In this document: positions 39,661-48,026 of the stretch, in pieces | How positions within the stretch are numbered: the first letter of the stretch is position 1 | Layout of the letters: every line of letters begins with the position of its first letter | NCBI GenBank assembly: GCA_000716465.1 | Contig: JNWL01000034.1 | Span: forward strand, 1-64,000 | Direction of reading: 5' to 3' | Length of the DNA stretch: 64,000 bases | Source of the DNA: Streptomyces bikiniensis | GTDB taxonomy: Bacteria; Actinomycetota; Actinomycetes; Streptomycetales; Streptomycetaceae | Program-made: the position numbers and the translations under genes | Notes under the pieces: generated by a model | The model's input: the letters and a program-made list of their open reading frames with translations, nothing else | What the model was told of the DNA's origin: nothing | Databases searched by the model: none

Positions 39661-40167
39661 GTGACTTCAGGTACGACACCGGGCCTGGCCCGGTTCAACA
39701 CCTCGGCGGACAGCGAGGCCCTCGCCGCGCTCCACGAGGTGTGCTCCAGCTCGGCGTGGGGGAGCAAGATCCTCGCCCAGCGCCCGTACGCCACCGCCGA
39801 AGCCCTCTTCCTCGCCAGCGACGCCGCCATGGCCGAGCTGACCGCCGAGGACCTGGCCGAGGCGATGGCCGGGCACCCGCCGATCGGTCGTCCGAAGGCC
39901 GGGGACCCGACCTCCTCCCGCGAGCAGAGCGGGATGGCCGGCGCCTCCGAGGAGCTCAAGGCCGAGATGCTCGAACTCAACCTGGCCTACCAGGACAAGT
40001 TCGGTCATGTCTTCCTCATCTGCGCCACCGGCAGGAGCGGCGAGCAGATGCGCGACGCGGTCCGCGAGCGGATCGGCAACTCGCCCGAGACGGAGCGCGA
40101 GATCGTCCGCACCGAACTGGGCAAGATCAACCGCATCCGGCTGACCCGCCTCGCCGAAGGCGCGTAG
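39661..40167 (+). CDS. uraD: OHCU decarboxylase
   Basis: 168 aa from GTG 39661. It decarboxylates 2-oxo-4-hydroxy-4-carboxy-5-ureidoimidazoline to S-allantoin. FNTSADSEALAALHEVCSSS opens the helical fold; GHPPIGRPKAGDPTSSREQS holds the catalytic His and the SxxEQ motif, and KFGHVFLICATGRSGEQM the C-terminal part of the pocket. First gene of the urate operon. Confidence 0.94.
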   Translation: MTSGTTPGLARFNTSADSEALAALHEVCSSSAWGSKILAQRPYATAEALFLASDAAMAELTAEDLAEAMAGHPPIGRPKAGDPTSSREQSGMAGASEELKAEMLELNLAYQDKFGHVFLICATGRSGEQMRDAVRERIGNSPETEREIVRTELGKINRIRLTRLAEGA

Positions 40168-40230
40168 GCCCCGCGAAGGGCCCGCGAGCCCCGCAGAGGA
40201 CTCGTAGCAAAAGAGGAAGGGAGCTCCGCA

Positions 40231-40635
40231 ATGAGCACCGACACCACGGCCTCGGTGTCCACGCACATCCTGGACACCAGCATCGGCCGCCCCGCCGAGG
40301 GCGTCGCCATCGCCCTCGCGGCCCGCGCCGGCTCCGACGCGGAGTGGACCGCGCTCGGCGGTTCCGCCACCGACGCGGACGGACGCTGCAAGGACCTGCC
40401 GGCCCTGCCGGAGGGCACCACCCACGTACGCCTCGACTTCGAGACCGAGGCGTACTTCTCGACCCAGCACAGTGCGAAGAAGCAAGCCGAGGCGCAGCAG
40501 GACGCCCCCCGCGTAAGGGACAGCGGTGCGTTCTTCCCGGAGGTGGCGATCACCTTCGCCGTCACCCCGGGCGAGCACTACCACGTACCGCTGCTGCTCA
40601 ACCCGTTCGGCTACTCCGTATACCGAGGGAGCTAG
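40231..40635 (+). CDS. hiuH: Hydroxyisourate hydrolase
   Basis: 134 aa from ATG 40231. Transthyretin-like fold that hydrolyses 5-hydroxyisourate. STHILDTSIGRPAEGVAIAL has the N-terminal catalytic His region, and the protein ends in the diagnostic YRGS (FGYSVYRGS). A 15-residue hydrophilic insert (AKKQAEAQQDAPRVRDSG) lies in a loop. Only five bases separate it from uricase. Confidence 0.95.
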   Translation: MSTDTTASVSTHILDTSIGRPAEGVAIALAARAGSDAEWTALGGSATDADGRCKDLPALPEGTTHVRLDFETEAYFSTQHSAKKQAEAQQDAPRVRDSGAFFPEVAITFAVTPGEHYHVPLLLNPFGYSVYRGS

Positions 40636-40640
40636 CAGAC

Positions 40641-41564
40641 ATGCCCACGATTCTCGGCCAGAACCAGTACGGCAAAGCAGAGAACCGCGTCGTCAAGATC
40701 ACGCGGGACGGCGCCACCCACCACATCAAGGACCTGAACGTCTCCGTCGCCCTCTCCGGCGACCTCAGCGACGTCCACCTCACCGGCTCCAACGCCAACT
40801 GCCTCCCCACCGACACGACGAAGAACACCGTCTTCGCGTTCGCCAAGGAGTACGGCATCGAGTCCGCCGAGCAGTTCGGCATCCACCTCGCCCGCCACTT
40901 CGTGACGAGCCAGGAGCCGATCAAGCGCGCCCGGATCCGGATCGAGGAGTACGCCTGGGAGCGCATCGCCTCCTCCGACGCCAACTCCAAGTTCATCGGC
41001 GCCGACGAGGTCAACCACTCCTTCGCCCGCAAGGGCCAGGAGACCCGCGTCACCCAGATCACCTACGACGGCGAGAAGTGGGAGGTCATCTCCGGCCTCA
41101 AGGACCTCGTCGTCATGAACTCCACCAACTCGGAGTTCTGGGGCTACATCAAGGACCAGTACACGACCCTCCAGGAGGCGTACGACCGCATCCTGGCCAC
41201 CCAGGTGTCCGGCCGGTGGCGGTTCAACTGGACCGACGACGACCAGCGCATGCCCAACTGGGAGCGGTCCTACGAGCAGACCAGGAAGCACATGCTGGAG
41301 GCCTTCGCGGAGACCTACTCGTACTCCCTCCAGCAGACGCTCTACCAGATGGCCACCCGGATCATCAACCACCGTTCGGAGATCGACGAGGTCCGCTTCT
41401 CGCTCCCGAACAAGCACCACTTCCTGGTCGACCTCGAACCCTTCGGCCTGAAGAACGACAACGAGGTCTACTACGCCGCCGACCGCATGTACGGCCTCAT
41501 CGAGGCCACCGTCCTGCGTGACGGAGCCACGGCGCAGATCCCGGTCGACATGACCAACCTCTAA
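40641..41564 (+). CDS. Factor-independent urate hydroxylase (uricase)
   Basis: 307 aa from ATG 40641. It oxidises urate to 5-hydroxyisourate with release of hydrogen peroxide. Two T-fold halves: GQNQYGKAENRVVKITRDGA, NCLPTDTTKNTVFAFAKEYG (catalytic Thr), DEVNHSFARKGQETRVTQIT (uricase signature), STNSEFWGYIKDQYTTLQEA, and SLPNKHHFLVDLEPFGLKND. Last gene of the operon; a terminator-like hairpin separates it from the permease. Confidence 0.96.
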   Translation: MPTILGQNQYGKAENRVVKITRDGATHHIKDLNVSVALSGDLSDVHLTGSNANCLPTDTTKNTVFAFAKEYGIESAEQFGIHLARHFVTSQEPIKRARIRIEEYAWERIASSDANSKFIGADEVNHSFARKGQETRVTQITYDGEKWEVISGLKDLVVMNSTNSEFWGYIKDQYTTLQEAYDRILATQVSGRWRFNWTDDDQRMPNWERSYEQTRKHMLEAFAETYSYSLQQTLYQMATRIINHRSEIDEVRFSLPNKHHFLVDLEPFGLKNDNEVYYAADRMYGLIEATVLRDGATAQIPVDMTNL

Positions 41565-41580
41565 GCGGCACCTGAGTGAC

Positions 41581-41614
41581 CGGCCCCCGCCCGCCCGCAG
41601 TCGGGCGGGGGCCG
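41581..41614 (+). terminator. Hairpin between uricase and the first purine permease
   Basis: A perfect 13-bp stem (41581-41593 with 41602-41614) starting 16 bases past the uricase stop, no U tract. May be partial, reducing readthrough into the permease. Confidence 0.7.
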
Positions 41615-41638
41615 CACCAGACCGGAGGGAACCTTCCC

Positions 41639-43045
41639 ATGGCACAGCCTGCACAGGGGCCGGCAACCGCCGAAGGCCCGTGTTCCACCCCCTCGTCCTC
41701 CCCGGCCCCCTGCCACCCGGTGGACGAGAAGCTCCCCGCCTCGCGGCTCGTCCCCGCGGCGCTCCAGCACATCGCCGCCATGTACGCCGGCGTCGTCACC
41801 CCTCCGCTCATCATCGGCCAGGCCGTCGGCCTCGACGCGGCCGGCATGACCCGGCTCATCGCCGCCAGTCTGCTGATCGCCGGCTGCGCGACCGTCCTGC
41901 AGACCCTCGGCGCCGGACGCTTCGCCGGCAACCGGCTCCCGTTCGTCAACGCCGCCTCGTCCGCCGGCATCGCCCCGATGCTCGCCATCGCCGAGACCAG
42001 CGCCCCCGGACACCAACTGCCCGCCATCTACGGCGCGGTGATGGTCGCCGGAGTCTTCTGCCTCGCCGTAGGACCCTTCTTCGGCCGGCTCCTGCGCTTC
42101 TTCCCGCCGCTCGTCACCGGCGTCGTCATCACCCTCATCGGGGTCACCCTGATGCCCGTGCCCGTCGCCTGGGCCCAGGGCGGGGACCGGACCGCCGCCG
42201 ACTTCGGCGCCATGCGGTACCTGGCCCTCGCCGGCTTCACCCTCGTCGTCATCCTGCTCTTCCAGCGCTTCGGCAAGGGCTTCGTCAAGCAGATCGCCCT
42301 GCTCCTCGGCCTCCTCATCGGCACCCTCGCCGCGATCCCCTTCGGGATGGCCGACTTCGGCGCCCTGCGCGAGGCACCCGTCGCCGCCCTGCCCGCCCCC
42401 TTCGCCTTCGGCGCCCCCGAGTTCCAGCCCGCCGCGATCCTCTCCCTGTGCATCGTGATGCTGGTCCTGATGACCGAGTCCAGCGCCGGGATGCTCGCCC
42501 TCGGCGAGATCTGCGAGCGGCGCACCGACGGCCGGACCATCACCCGCGGCCTGCGCACCGACGGCATCGCCACCCTCCTCGGCCCCGTCTTCGGCGGCTT
42601 CCCGACCTCGGCCTTCGCCCAGAACGTCGGCGTCGTCTCGCTGACCCGGGTCCGCTCCCGGTACGTGGTCGCCACCGCCGGCTGCGCCCTGCTCGTCCTC
42701 GGCGCCTTCCCGGTCCTCGGCGCGGTCGTCTCCACGGTCCCGATGCCCGTCCTCGGCGGCGCCGGCATCGTCCTCTTCGGCTCGATCGCGGTCAGCGGCA
42801 TCCGCACCCTCTCGGAAGCCGGACTCGACGACAGCTCCAACATCATCCTGGTCGCCGTCGCGCTCGGAGCGGGCATCATCCCGCTCGCCGCCCCCACCTT
42901 CTACGCCGACTTCCCGGCCTGGGCGCAGACCGTGCTCGGCTCCGGCATCAGCGCGGGCGCGCTCGTCGCCGTCCTGCTCAACCTGTTCTTCCACCATCTC
43001 GGCACCCGGAGCCGTCACACGGCCCCGGCACTCAAATCCTCCTAG
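41639..43045 (+). CDS. NCS2 nucleobase:cation symporter (urate/xanthine type)
   Basis: 468 aa from ATG 41639 (GGAGGG site). LQHIAAMYAGVVTPPLIIGQ and the family motif AFAQNVGVVSLTRVRSRYVV mark an NCS2 xanthine/urate carrier with 14 transmembrane segments. MTESSAGMLALGEICERR holds the conserved TM8 Glu. It likely brings in urate, xanthine or 8-oxopurine for the flanking enzymes. About half identical by eye to the second permease at 44813. Confidence 0.92.
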   Translation: MAQPAQGPATAEGPCSTPSSSPAPCHPVDEKLPASRLVPAALQHIAAMYAGVVTPPLIIGQAVGLDAAGMTRLIAASLLIAGCATVLQTLGAGRFAGNRLPFVNAASSAGIAPMLAIAETSAPGHQLPAIYGAVMVAGVFCLAVGPFFGRLLRFFPPLVTGVVITLIGVTLMPVPVAWAQGGDRTAADFGAMRYLALAGFTLVVILLFQRFGKGFVKQIALLLGLLIGTLAAIPFGMADFGALREAPVAALPAPFAFGAPEFQPAAILSLCIVMLVLMTESSAGMLALGEICERRTDGRTITRGLRTDGIATLLGPVFGGFPTSAFAQNVGVVSLTRVRSRYVVATAGCALLVLGAFPVLGAVVSTVPMPVLGGAGIVLFGSIAVSGIRTLSEAGLDDSSNIILVAVALGAGIIPLAAPTFYADFPAWAQTVLGSGISAGALVAVLLNLFFHHLGTRSRHTAPALKSS

Positions 43046-43093
43046 GGTCCTGCCGTGCCCACACCACCCCCGAGGAATGAAGGAAGCACCGCC

Positions 43094-44485
43094 ATGGCAG
43101 CACCTTCGGCAGCCCCCCAACGGATCGTCGTCGAGAACGCGGCGATCGCGACCGTCGACGCGAACGACACCGAGTACGCCTCCGGGTACCTCGTCGTCGC
43201 CGACAACAAGATCGAGTCCATCGGCGCCGGCAAGGCCCCCGAGGGCCTGGAGAACGTGGTCCGGCGCATCGACGCCACCGGCCACCTGGTCACGCCCGGC
43301 CTGGTCAACACCCACCACCACTTCTACCAGTGGATCACACGCGGCCTGGCCACCGACCACAACCTCTTCAACTGGCTGGTGGCGCTCTACCCGACCTGGG
43401 CCCGCATCGACGAGCAGATGGTCCGCGCCGCCGCCCGGGGCTCGCTGGCGATGATGGCCCGCGGCGGCGTCACCACCGCCATGGACCACCACTACGTCTA
43501 CCCGGTGAACTCCGGCGACCTCTCCGGCGCCATCATCGGAGCCGCCTCCGAGATGGGCGTCCGCTTCACCCTCGCCCGCGGCTCCATGGACCGCAGCGAG
43601 AAGGACGGCGGCCTGCCGCCGGACTTCGCCGTCGAGACCACCGAGGGCGCGCTCGCCGCGACCGAGGAGACCGTGAAGCGGTACCACGACGCCTCCTTCG
43701 ACGCGATGACCCAGGTCGCCGTCGCCCCCTGTTCCCCCTTCTCCATCTCCACCGAGCTGCTCCGCGAGGGCGCGGCGCTCGGCCGCCGGCTGGGCGTGCG
43801 CATGCACACCCACGGCTCGGAGACCGTGGAGGAGGAGAAGTTCTGCCACGAGCTCTTCGGCATGGGCCCGACGGACTACTTCGAGTCCACCGGCTTCCTC
43901 GGCGAGGACGTGTGGATGGCGCACTGCGTCCACATGAACGACTCCGACATCGCCGCCTTCGCCCGGACGAAGACCGGTGTGGCGCACTGCCCGTCCTCCA
44001 ACGCGCGCCTCGCCGCCGGCATCGCCCGCGTACCGGACATGCTCGCGGCGGGCGTCCCCGTCGGCCTCGGCGTCGACGGCACCGCCTCCAACGAGTCGGG
44101 CGAGCTCCACACCGAGCTGCGCAACGCGCTCCTCATCAACCGCCTCGGCGCCCACCGCGAGGCCGCGCTCAACGCCCGCCAGGCCCTGCGCCTCGGCACC
44201 CACGGCGGTGCGCAGGTCCTCGGCCGCGCCGACAGCATCGGCTCCCTCGAAGCCGGCAAGCTCGCCGACTTCGTCCTCTGGAAGATCGACGGCCTCGGCC
44301 ACTCCACCATCGCCGACCCGGTCACCGCCATCGTCTTCGGCGCGGCGGCCCCGGTCACGGCCTCCTTCGTCAACGGCAGGCAGATCGTCGAGAACGACCG
44401 GCTGCTCACCGTCGACGAGGACACCATCGCGCGCGACGCGCGCACGGAGGCGCAGCGCCTGGCCCGCATCGCGGCCCAGGCCTGA
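43094..44485 (+). CDS. 8-oxoguanine deaminase-type amidohydrolase
   Basis: 463 aa from ATG 43094 (AAGGAAG site). Metal ligands in NTHHHFYQWITRGLATDHNL, RMHTHGSETVEEEKFCHELF, VWMAHCVHMNDSDI and GLGVDGTASNESGELHTELR. The first two and the NESGEL segment fit 8-oxoguanine deaminase (giving urate) better than guanine deaminase; hydroxyatrazine chlorohydrolase is a relative. Between two purine permeases, it would feed urate to the upstream operon. Confidence 0.85.
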   Translation: MAAPSAAPQRIVVENAAIATVDANDTEYASGYLVVADNKIESIGAGKAPEGLENVVRRIDATGHLVTPGLVNTHHHFYQWITRGLATDHNLFNWLVALYPTWARIDEQMVRAAARGSLAMMARGGVTTAMDHHYVYPVNSGDLSGAIIGAASEMGVRFTLARGSMDRSEKDGGLPPDFAVETTEGALAATEETVKRYHDASFDAMTQVAVAPCSPFSISTELLREGAALGRRLGVRMHTHGSETVEEEKFCHELFGMGPTDYFESTGFLGEDVWMAHCVHMNDSDIAAFARTKTGVAHCPSSNARLAAGIARVPDMLAAGVPVGLGVDGTASNESGELHTELRNALLINRLGAHREAALNARQALRLGTHGGAQVLGRADSIGSLEAGKLADFVLWKIDGLGHSTIADPVTAIVFGAAAPVTASFVNGRQIVENDRLLTVDEDTIARDARTEAQRLARIAAQA

Positions 44486-44530
44486 CCCTCCCCACGGAGT
44501 CCGGCCGAGGGGGACGGCCCTCGGCCGGTC

Positions 44531-44604
44531 GCCGCGGATCCGAGCGGGATCCGCGGCAGCCGACCGGGAGGTGCCGTACGCAGAAGACCTACGGCACCTC
44601 CCGG
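44531..44604 (+). terminator. Tandem hairpins after the deaminase gene
   Basis: GCCGCGGATCC/GGATCCGCGGC (44531-44541, 44547-44557) and a 15-bp stem (44564-44578 with 44590-44604) follow one another. Together a strong terminator. The rest of the 327-base gap up to 44812 holds only the direct repeat listed next and a Pro-rich frame I do not believe. Confidence 0.85.
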
Positions 44605-44619
44605 AACGGTGACACCGCC

Positions 44620-44667
44620 CGCACCCCCACCGGGCACCCCGTCCGCACCCCCACCGGGCACCCCGCC
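44620..44667. repeat. Two tandem 24-base units
   Basis: CGCACCCCCACCGGGCACCC plus CGTC at 44620-44643 is repeated with one change at 44644-44667, in the gap before the second permease. Confidence 0.8.
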
Positions 44668-44812
44668 CGCGCCGCCGCCTCCGCGGCCGCACCACCCGGC
44701 CTCCCGAGGCCCCTCCCCGCGACGAGCCGCACCTCCCGCACCCCGCACCGCATCGCACCACCTCCCAGACACCCGCGTCGCCGCCGACGTGTAACCGACC
44801 GGAGGAACCGCC

Positions 44813-46261
44813 GTGGCATCCAAGCCCCAGGTTCGCAATGCACAAGACGCAGGCTCCGCCCCCGAAGACCGCGAGAAGCATCCGGTCGACGAGACGCTGC
44901 CCCCAGTGAAGATGCTCACCAGCGGTCTCCAGCACGTGGCCGCCATGTACGCGGGCGTCGTCGCGCCGCCCCTGATCGTCGGAGCGGCCGTCGGCCTCTC
45001 CGGCACCGAACTCACCTTCCTCACCGGCGCCAGCCTCTTCACCGCCGGCCTCGCCACCTTCCTCCAGACCCTGGGCGTCTGGAAGATCGGCGCCCGCCTG
45101 CCGTTCGTCAACGGCGTCACCTTCGCCGGCGTCGCCCCGATGCTCGCGATCGTCGACACCACCGACGACAAGGCCGACGCGCTCCCCGTGATCTTCGGCG
45201 CGATCATCGTCGCCGGACTCCTCGGCTTCCTCGCCGCCCCCTGGTTCTCCCGGCTCGTCCGGTTCTTCCCGCCGGTCGTCACCGGCACCGTCATCACCCT
45301 CATAGGCGTGTCCCTCCTCCCGGTCGCGTTCGGCTGGGCCCAGGGACCCAACCCCCAGGCGAAGGACTACGGTTCGACGACCTTCCTCTCCCTCGCCGGC
45401 ATCACCCTCGTCGTCGTCCTGCTCCTGCGCCGCTTCACCCGCGGCTTCCTCAAGCAGATCGCCGTCCTGGTCGGCCTCGTCATCGGCACCCTCATCGCCA
45501 TCCCGTTCGGCGTCACCGACTTCTCCCCGGTGACCGAGGCGGACATCGTCGGCTTCCCGTCCCCCTTCCACTTCGGCGCCCCGCAGTTCGCCCTCGCCGC
45601 GATCATCTCCATGTGCGTGGTCATGCTGGTCTCCATGACCGAGTCGACCGCCGACATGCTGGCGCTCGGCGAGATCGTGGAGCGGCCCGCCGACGAGAAG
45701 ACCATCGCCGCCGGACTGCGCGCCGACACCCTCGGCTCCGCGATCAGCCCCCTCTTCAACGGCTTCATGTGCAGCGCCTTCGCCCAGAACATCGGCCTGG
45801 TCGCCATGACCCGGATCCGCAGCCGCTTCGTCGTCGCCTGCGGCGGCGGCTTCCTGGTCCTCATGGGCCTCTCGCCGGTCGCCGCCTCGCTCATCTCGGT
45901 CGTGCCCCGTCCGGTCCTCGGCGGCGCGGGCGTCGTCCTCTTCGGCTCGGTCGCCGCCAGCGGCATCCAGACCCTCGTCAAGGCCGGCCTGGAGAAGGAC
46001 AACAACGTCCTGATCGTGGCCGTCTCGCTGGCCGTCGGCATCATCCCGATCACGGCGCCGGAGTTCTACCACGCCTTCCCGGAGACCGCGAAGATCATCC
46101 TGGACTCCGGCATCTCGACCGGCTGCGTCGCCGCCGTCCTGCTCAACGTGGTCTTCAACCACCTGGGCCGGCGCCGGGACGACGACGAGGTCACCGCGCC
46201 GATGGAGCCCGGCGAGGAGATCTCCGGCAGCCGCACCGCGAAGGCGGCGCACGTCCACTGA
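44813..46261 (+). CDS. NCS2 nucleobase:cation symporter, second copy
   Basis: 482 aa from GTG 44813 (CCGGAGG site). LQHVAAMYAGVVAPPLIVGA and AFAQNIGLVAMTRIRSRFVV give the NCS2 signature; MTESTADMLALGEIVERPAD holds the TM8 Glu. It has a longer charged C-terminus than the first copy. The two probably differ in substrate (for example urate versus xanthine/8-oxoguanine), which sequence alone cannot settle. Its stop overlaps the racemase frame as CTGA. Confidence 0.92.
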   Translation: MASKPQVRNAQDAGSAPEDREKHPVDETLPPVKMLTSGLQHVAAMYAGVVAPPLIVGAAVGLSGTELTFLTGASLFTAGLATFLQTLGVWKIGARLPFVNGVTFAGVAPMLAIVDTTDDKADALPVIFGAIIVAGLLGFLAAPWFSRLVRFFPPVVTGTVITLIGVSLLPVAFGWAQGPNPQAKDYGSTTFLSLAGITLVVVLLLRRFTRGFLKQIAVLVGLVIGTLIAIPFGVTDFSPVTEADIVGFPSPFHFGAPQFALAAIISMCVVMLVSMTESTADMLALGEIVERPADEKTIAAGLRADTLGSAISPLFNGFMCSAFAQNIGLVAMTRIRSRFVVACGGGFLVLMGLSPVAASLISVVPRPVLGGAGVVLFGSVAASGIQTLVKAGLEKDNNVLIVAVSLAVGIIPITAPEFYHAFPETAKIILDSGISTGCVAAVLLNVVFNHLGRRRDDDEVTAPMEPGEEISGSRTAKAAHVH

Positions 46262-47118
46262 ACCCGCACCCCGTCCCCCCGGCCGCCCCGGCCCCCGCCC
46301 CCACGGCGGGGCCCGGGGCCGCCGCGCGCACGGCGCCCCCGGGAACGACCGGGAGCGCCACGGGGACCGGAACCGGCACCGGGACCGGCGCCAGGGCCGG
46401 GACCGGGACCGGGAGCGGGGCCAGGAGCGGCATCGGCAACGGAACCGGCACCGGCACCAGGCCCGGGACCGTCGTCCTGATCAACCCCAACACCTCCGCC
46501 ACCACCACCGCGATGATGACCGCCATCGCCAGGCGCGCCCTGGGACCCGCCCACCCCGTCCGGGGCGTGACCGTCGCCCGGGGGCCGCGCATGCTCACCG
46601 ACCTCGCCGCGCTGCGCGCCGCCACCCCCGAGGTCCTCGCCGCGGGAGCCGCCGCCACCGCCGGCGGCGGCTGCGCCGCCCTCCTCGTCGCCGCCTTCGG
46701 GGACCCGGGCCTGGACGCCCTGCGCGAGGCGACCGGACTCCCCGTGGCCGGCCTCGGCGAGGCGGCGCTCCTGGAAGCGGCCGCCGACGGCGCCCCGTTC
46801 GGCATCGCCACCACCACCCCGCTCCTGGCCGACCCCATCACCGCCCGGGTGGCGGAACTCGGGCTCTCCGACCGGTACACGGGCCTGCGGCTCACCGCCG
46901 GCGCCCCCGAACGCCTCTCCGCCGACCCGGCGGCGCTCCTCGACCGCCTGGAGCGGGCGGTCCGCGCCTGCGCGGAACGCGACGGGGCCCGCACCGTCGT
47001 CATCGGCGGCGGCCCGCTCGGCGAGGCGGCCGAGGAGCTCAGGACCCGGTGCGCGGTCCGGATCGTCGCCCCGATCCCGGCCGCCTGCCGGTCGCTGGCC
47101 CGCCTCCTGACGGAGTGA
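46258..47118 (+). CDS. Aspartate/glutamate (hydantoin/allantoin) racemase-family protein, start unclear
   Basis: The conserved protein begins VVLINPNTSATTTAMMTAIA at 46471 and runs 215 residues to LARLLTE, with GGGCAALLVAAFGDPGLDAL (first catalytic Cys region) and FGIATTTPLLADPITARVAE. The second catalytic Cys may be in RVRTRCAVRI-like sequence near the end. No ATG, GTG or TTG occurs in this frame from well inside the permease gene down to the conserved start. The entry is drawn from a CTG at 46258 that overlaps the permease stop (CTGA); CTG 46477 is another option. The leader would be a 70-residue Gly/Thr/Ala-rich tail. In context an allantoin racemase is plausible. Confidence 0.6.
   Translation: MNPHPVPPAAPAPAPTAGPGAAARTAPPGTTGSATGTGTGTGTGARAGTGTGSGARSGIGNGTGTGTRPGTVVLINPNTSATTTAMMTAIARRALGPAHPVRGVTVARGPRMLTDLAALRAATPEVLAAGAAATAGGGCAALLVAAFGDPGLDALREATGLPVAGLGEAALLEAAADGAPFGIATTTPLLADPITARVAELGLSDRYTGLRLTAGAPERLSADPAALLDRLERAVRACAERDGARTVVIGGGPLGEAAEELRTRCAVRIVAPIPAACRSLARLLTE
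46351..46470 (+). repeat. GGNACC-type hexamer repeat array before the racemase
   Basis: Degenerate hexamers (GGGACC, GGAACC, GGCACC, GGGAGC) run for about 120 bases and would encode Gly-Thr/Gly-Ser pairs. The array lies exactly where a normal start codon and ribosome site for the racemase would be expected. Confidence 0.8.
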
Positions 47119-47140
47119 CGACGGAAGGCGCCCGCCCCGC

Positions 47141-47800
47141 TCACCCCTCCACCGCGATCCGGCGCCGGCACTCCCGCGCCAGGGACGGATACGCGGCGCC
47201 GATCGCCTCGTACAGGCGCCTGCGCAGCAGCCGTTCGGCCTCGCCGCGTCCGGTTTCGCCGTACAGGCCGTCGAGCAGCGTCTCGTACCGCGCGAGGGCA
47301 TGCCGCAGATAGCTCACCTGCCACCGTACGAGCGACCCGGCGGGCGCCCCGGCCGTCCGCGCCGTGCCCTTGCCGTCCGGTCCGGGCGCCCCGGCCGTCC
47401 GCATCCCAGCCTTGCCGTCCGGTCCGGGCGTCCCCGGGCTCCGGGCCCCCAGCAGGTGCCGGTGGCGGACGGCGCGGCGCTCCAGCTCGGGGCCGGGCAG
47501 CCGGGGCACCTCGATCGGCTCCGTGCGGATCGCGGTGAGGACGGCGGCCCGCCGCCGCTCGGCGTACGCCCCGGTGGCCGAGGAGCGGGCCCGCGAGAGC
47601 GCCGCCGCCTCGGCGAACTCGGGCGTCCGCTCCACGGTCTCCACCCGGGCGAGCAGATAGAGCCGCACGGGCGCGAGGGACCAGCGGCGCGGGTCGCGCC
47701 CCTGCACGTCGGGCGTGCCGAGCAGGTCCCGGACCATCGCGTCGGTCCAGCCGCGCCCGCGCATTCCGGCGAGCGACACATAGGTCGTACGGTCCGTCAT
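47141..47800 (-). CDS. Hypothetical protein, 219 aa
   Basis: ATG 47798-47800. The N-terminus YVSLAGMRGRGWTDAMVRDL followed by LGTPDVQGRDPR resembles a small DNA-binding or substrate-recognition helix pair seen in actinobacterial proteins with internal repeats. The remainder is Arg/Glu-rich helices. A GPDGKAG-RTAGAP repeat in the middle comes from a 42-base tandem repeat. No named family recognised. Convergent with the racemase gene. Confidence 0.6.
   Translation of the reverse strand: MTDRTTYVSLAGMRGRGWTDAMVRDLLGTPDVQGRDPRRWSLAPVRLYLLARVETVERTPEFAEAAALSRARSSATGAYAERRRAAVLTAIRTEPIEVPRLPGPELERRAVRHRHLLGARSPGTPGPDGKAGMRTAGAPGPDGKGTARTAGAPAGSLVRWQVSYLRHALARYETLLDGLYGETGRGEAERLLRRRLYEAIGAAYPSLARECRRRIAVEG
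47342..47432 (-). repeat. 42-base tandem repeat inside the hypothetical gene
   Basis: Two full units (47342-47383, 47384-47425) plus part of a third; GGGCGCCCCGGCCGTCCGC recurs at 47342 and 47384, and TTGCCGTCCGGTCC at 47370 and 47412. In frame, adding 14 residues per unit. Confidence 0.8.
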
Positions 47801-48026
47801 GTTTCCCCCAGAACTCGACTACGGAGAGTGACGATCCCAGTGAAGCGCACCCCACTGACAACGCCCCGCCACCGGCACCGCCTCTTCGCCGGCACCGCCT
47901 TTTCTTCGGCACCGCCTCTTCATCGACTTCTTCGGCGGCGCCCCTTCATCGACGCCGCCCCCTTGTCGAGCCCGTTCCGACTGTGCGATATAGGTCTGGA
48001 CCTTTCCCACGGACGGAGGCCGTACC

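Noticed and set aside
44609..44794. 61-aa Pro-rich frame before the second NCS2 permease
   Set aside because: It is the reading of a CACCGGGCACC direct repeat, without a ribosome site.
41639..46261. The two NCS2 permeases as a recent tandem duplication
   Set aside because: They differ throughout, have different ends and lie either side of the deaminase; an older paralogy is more likely.
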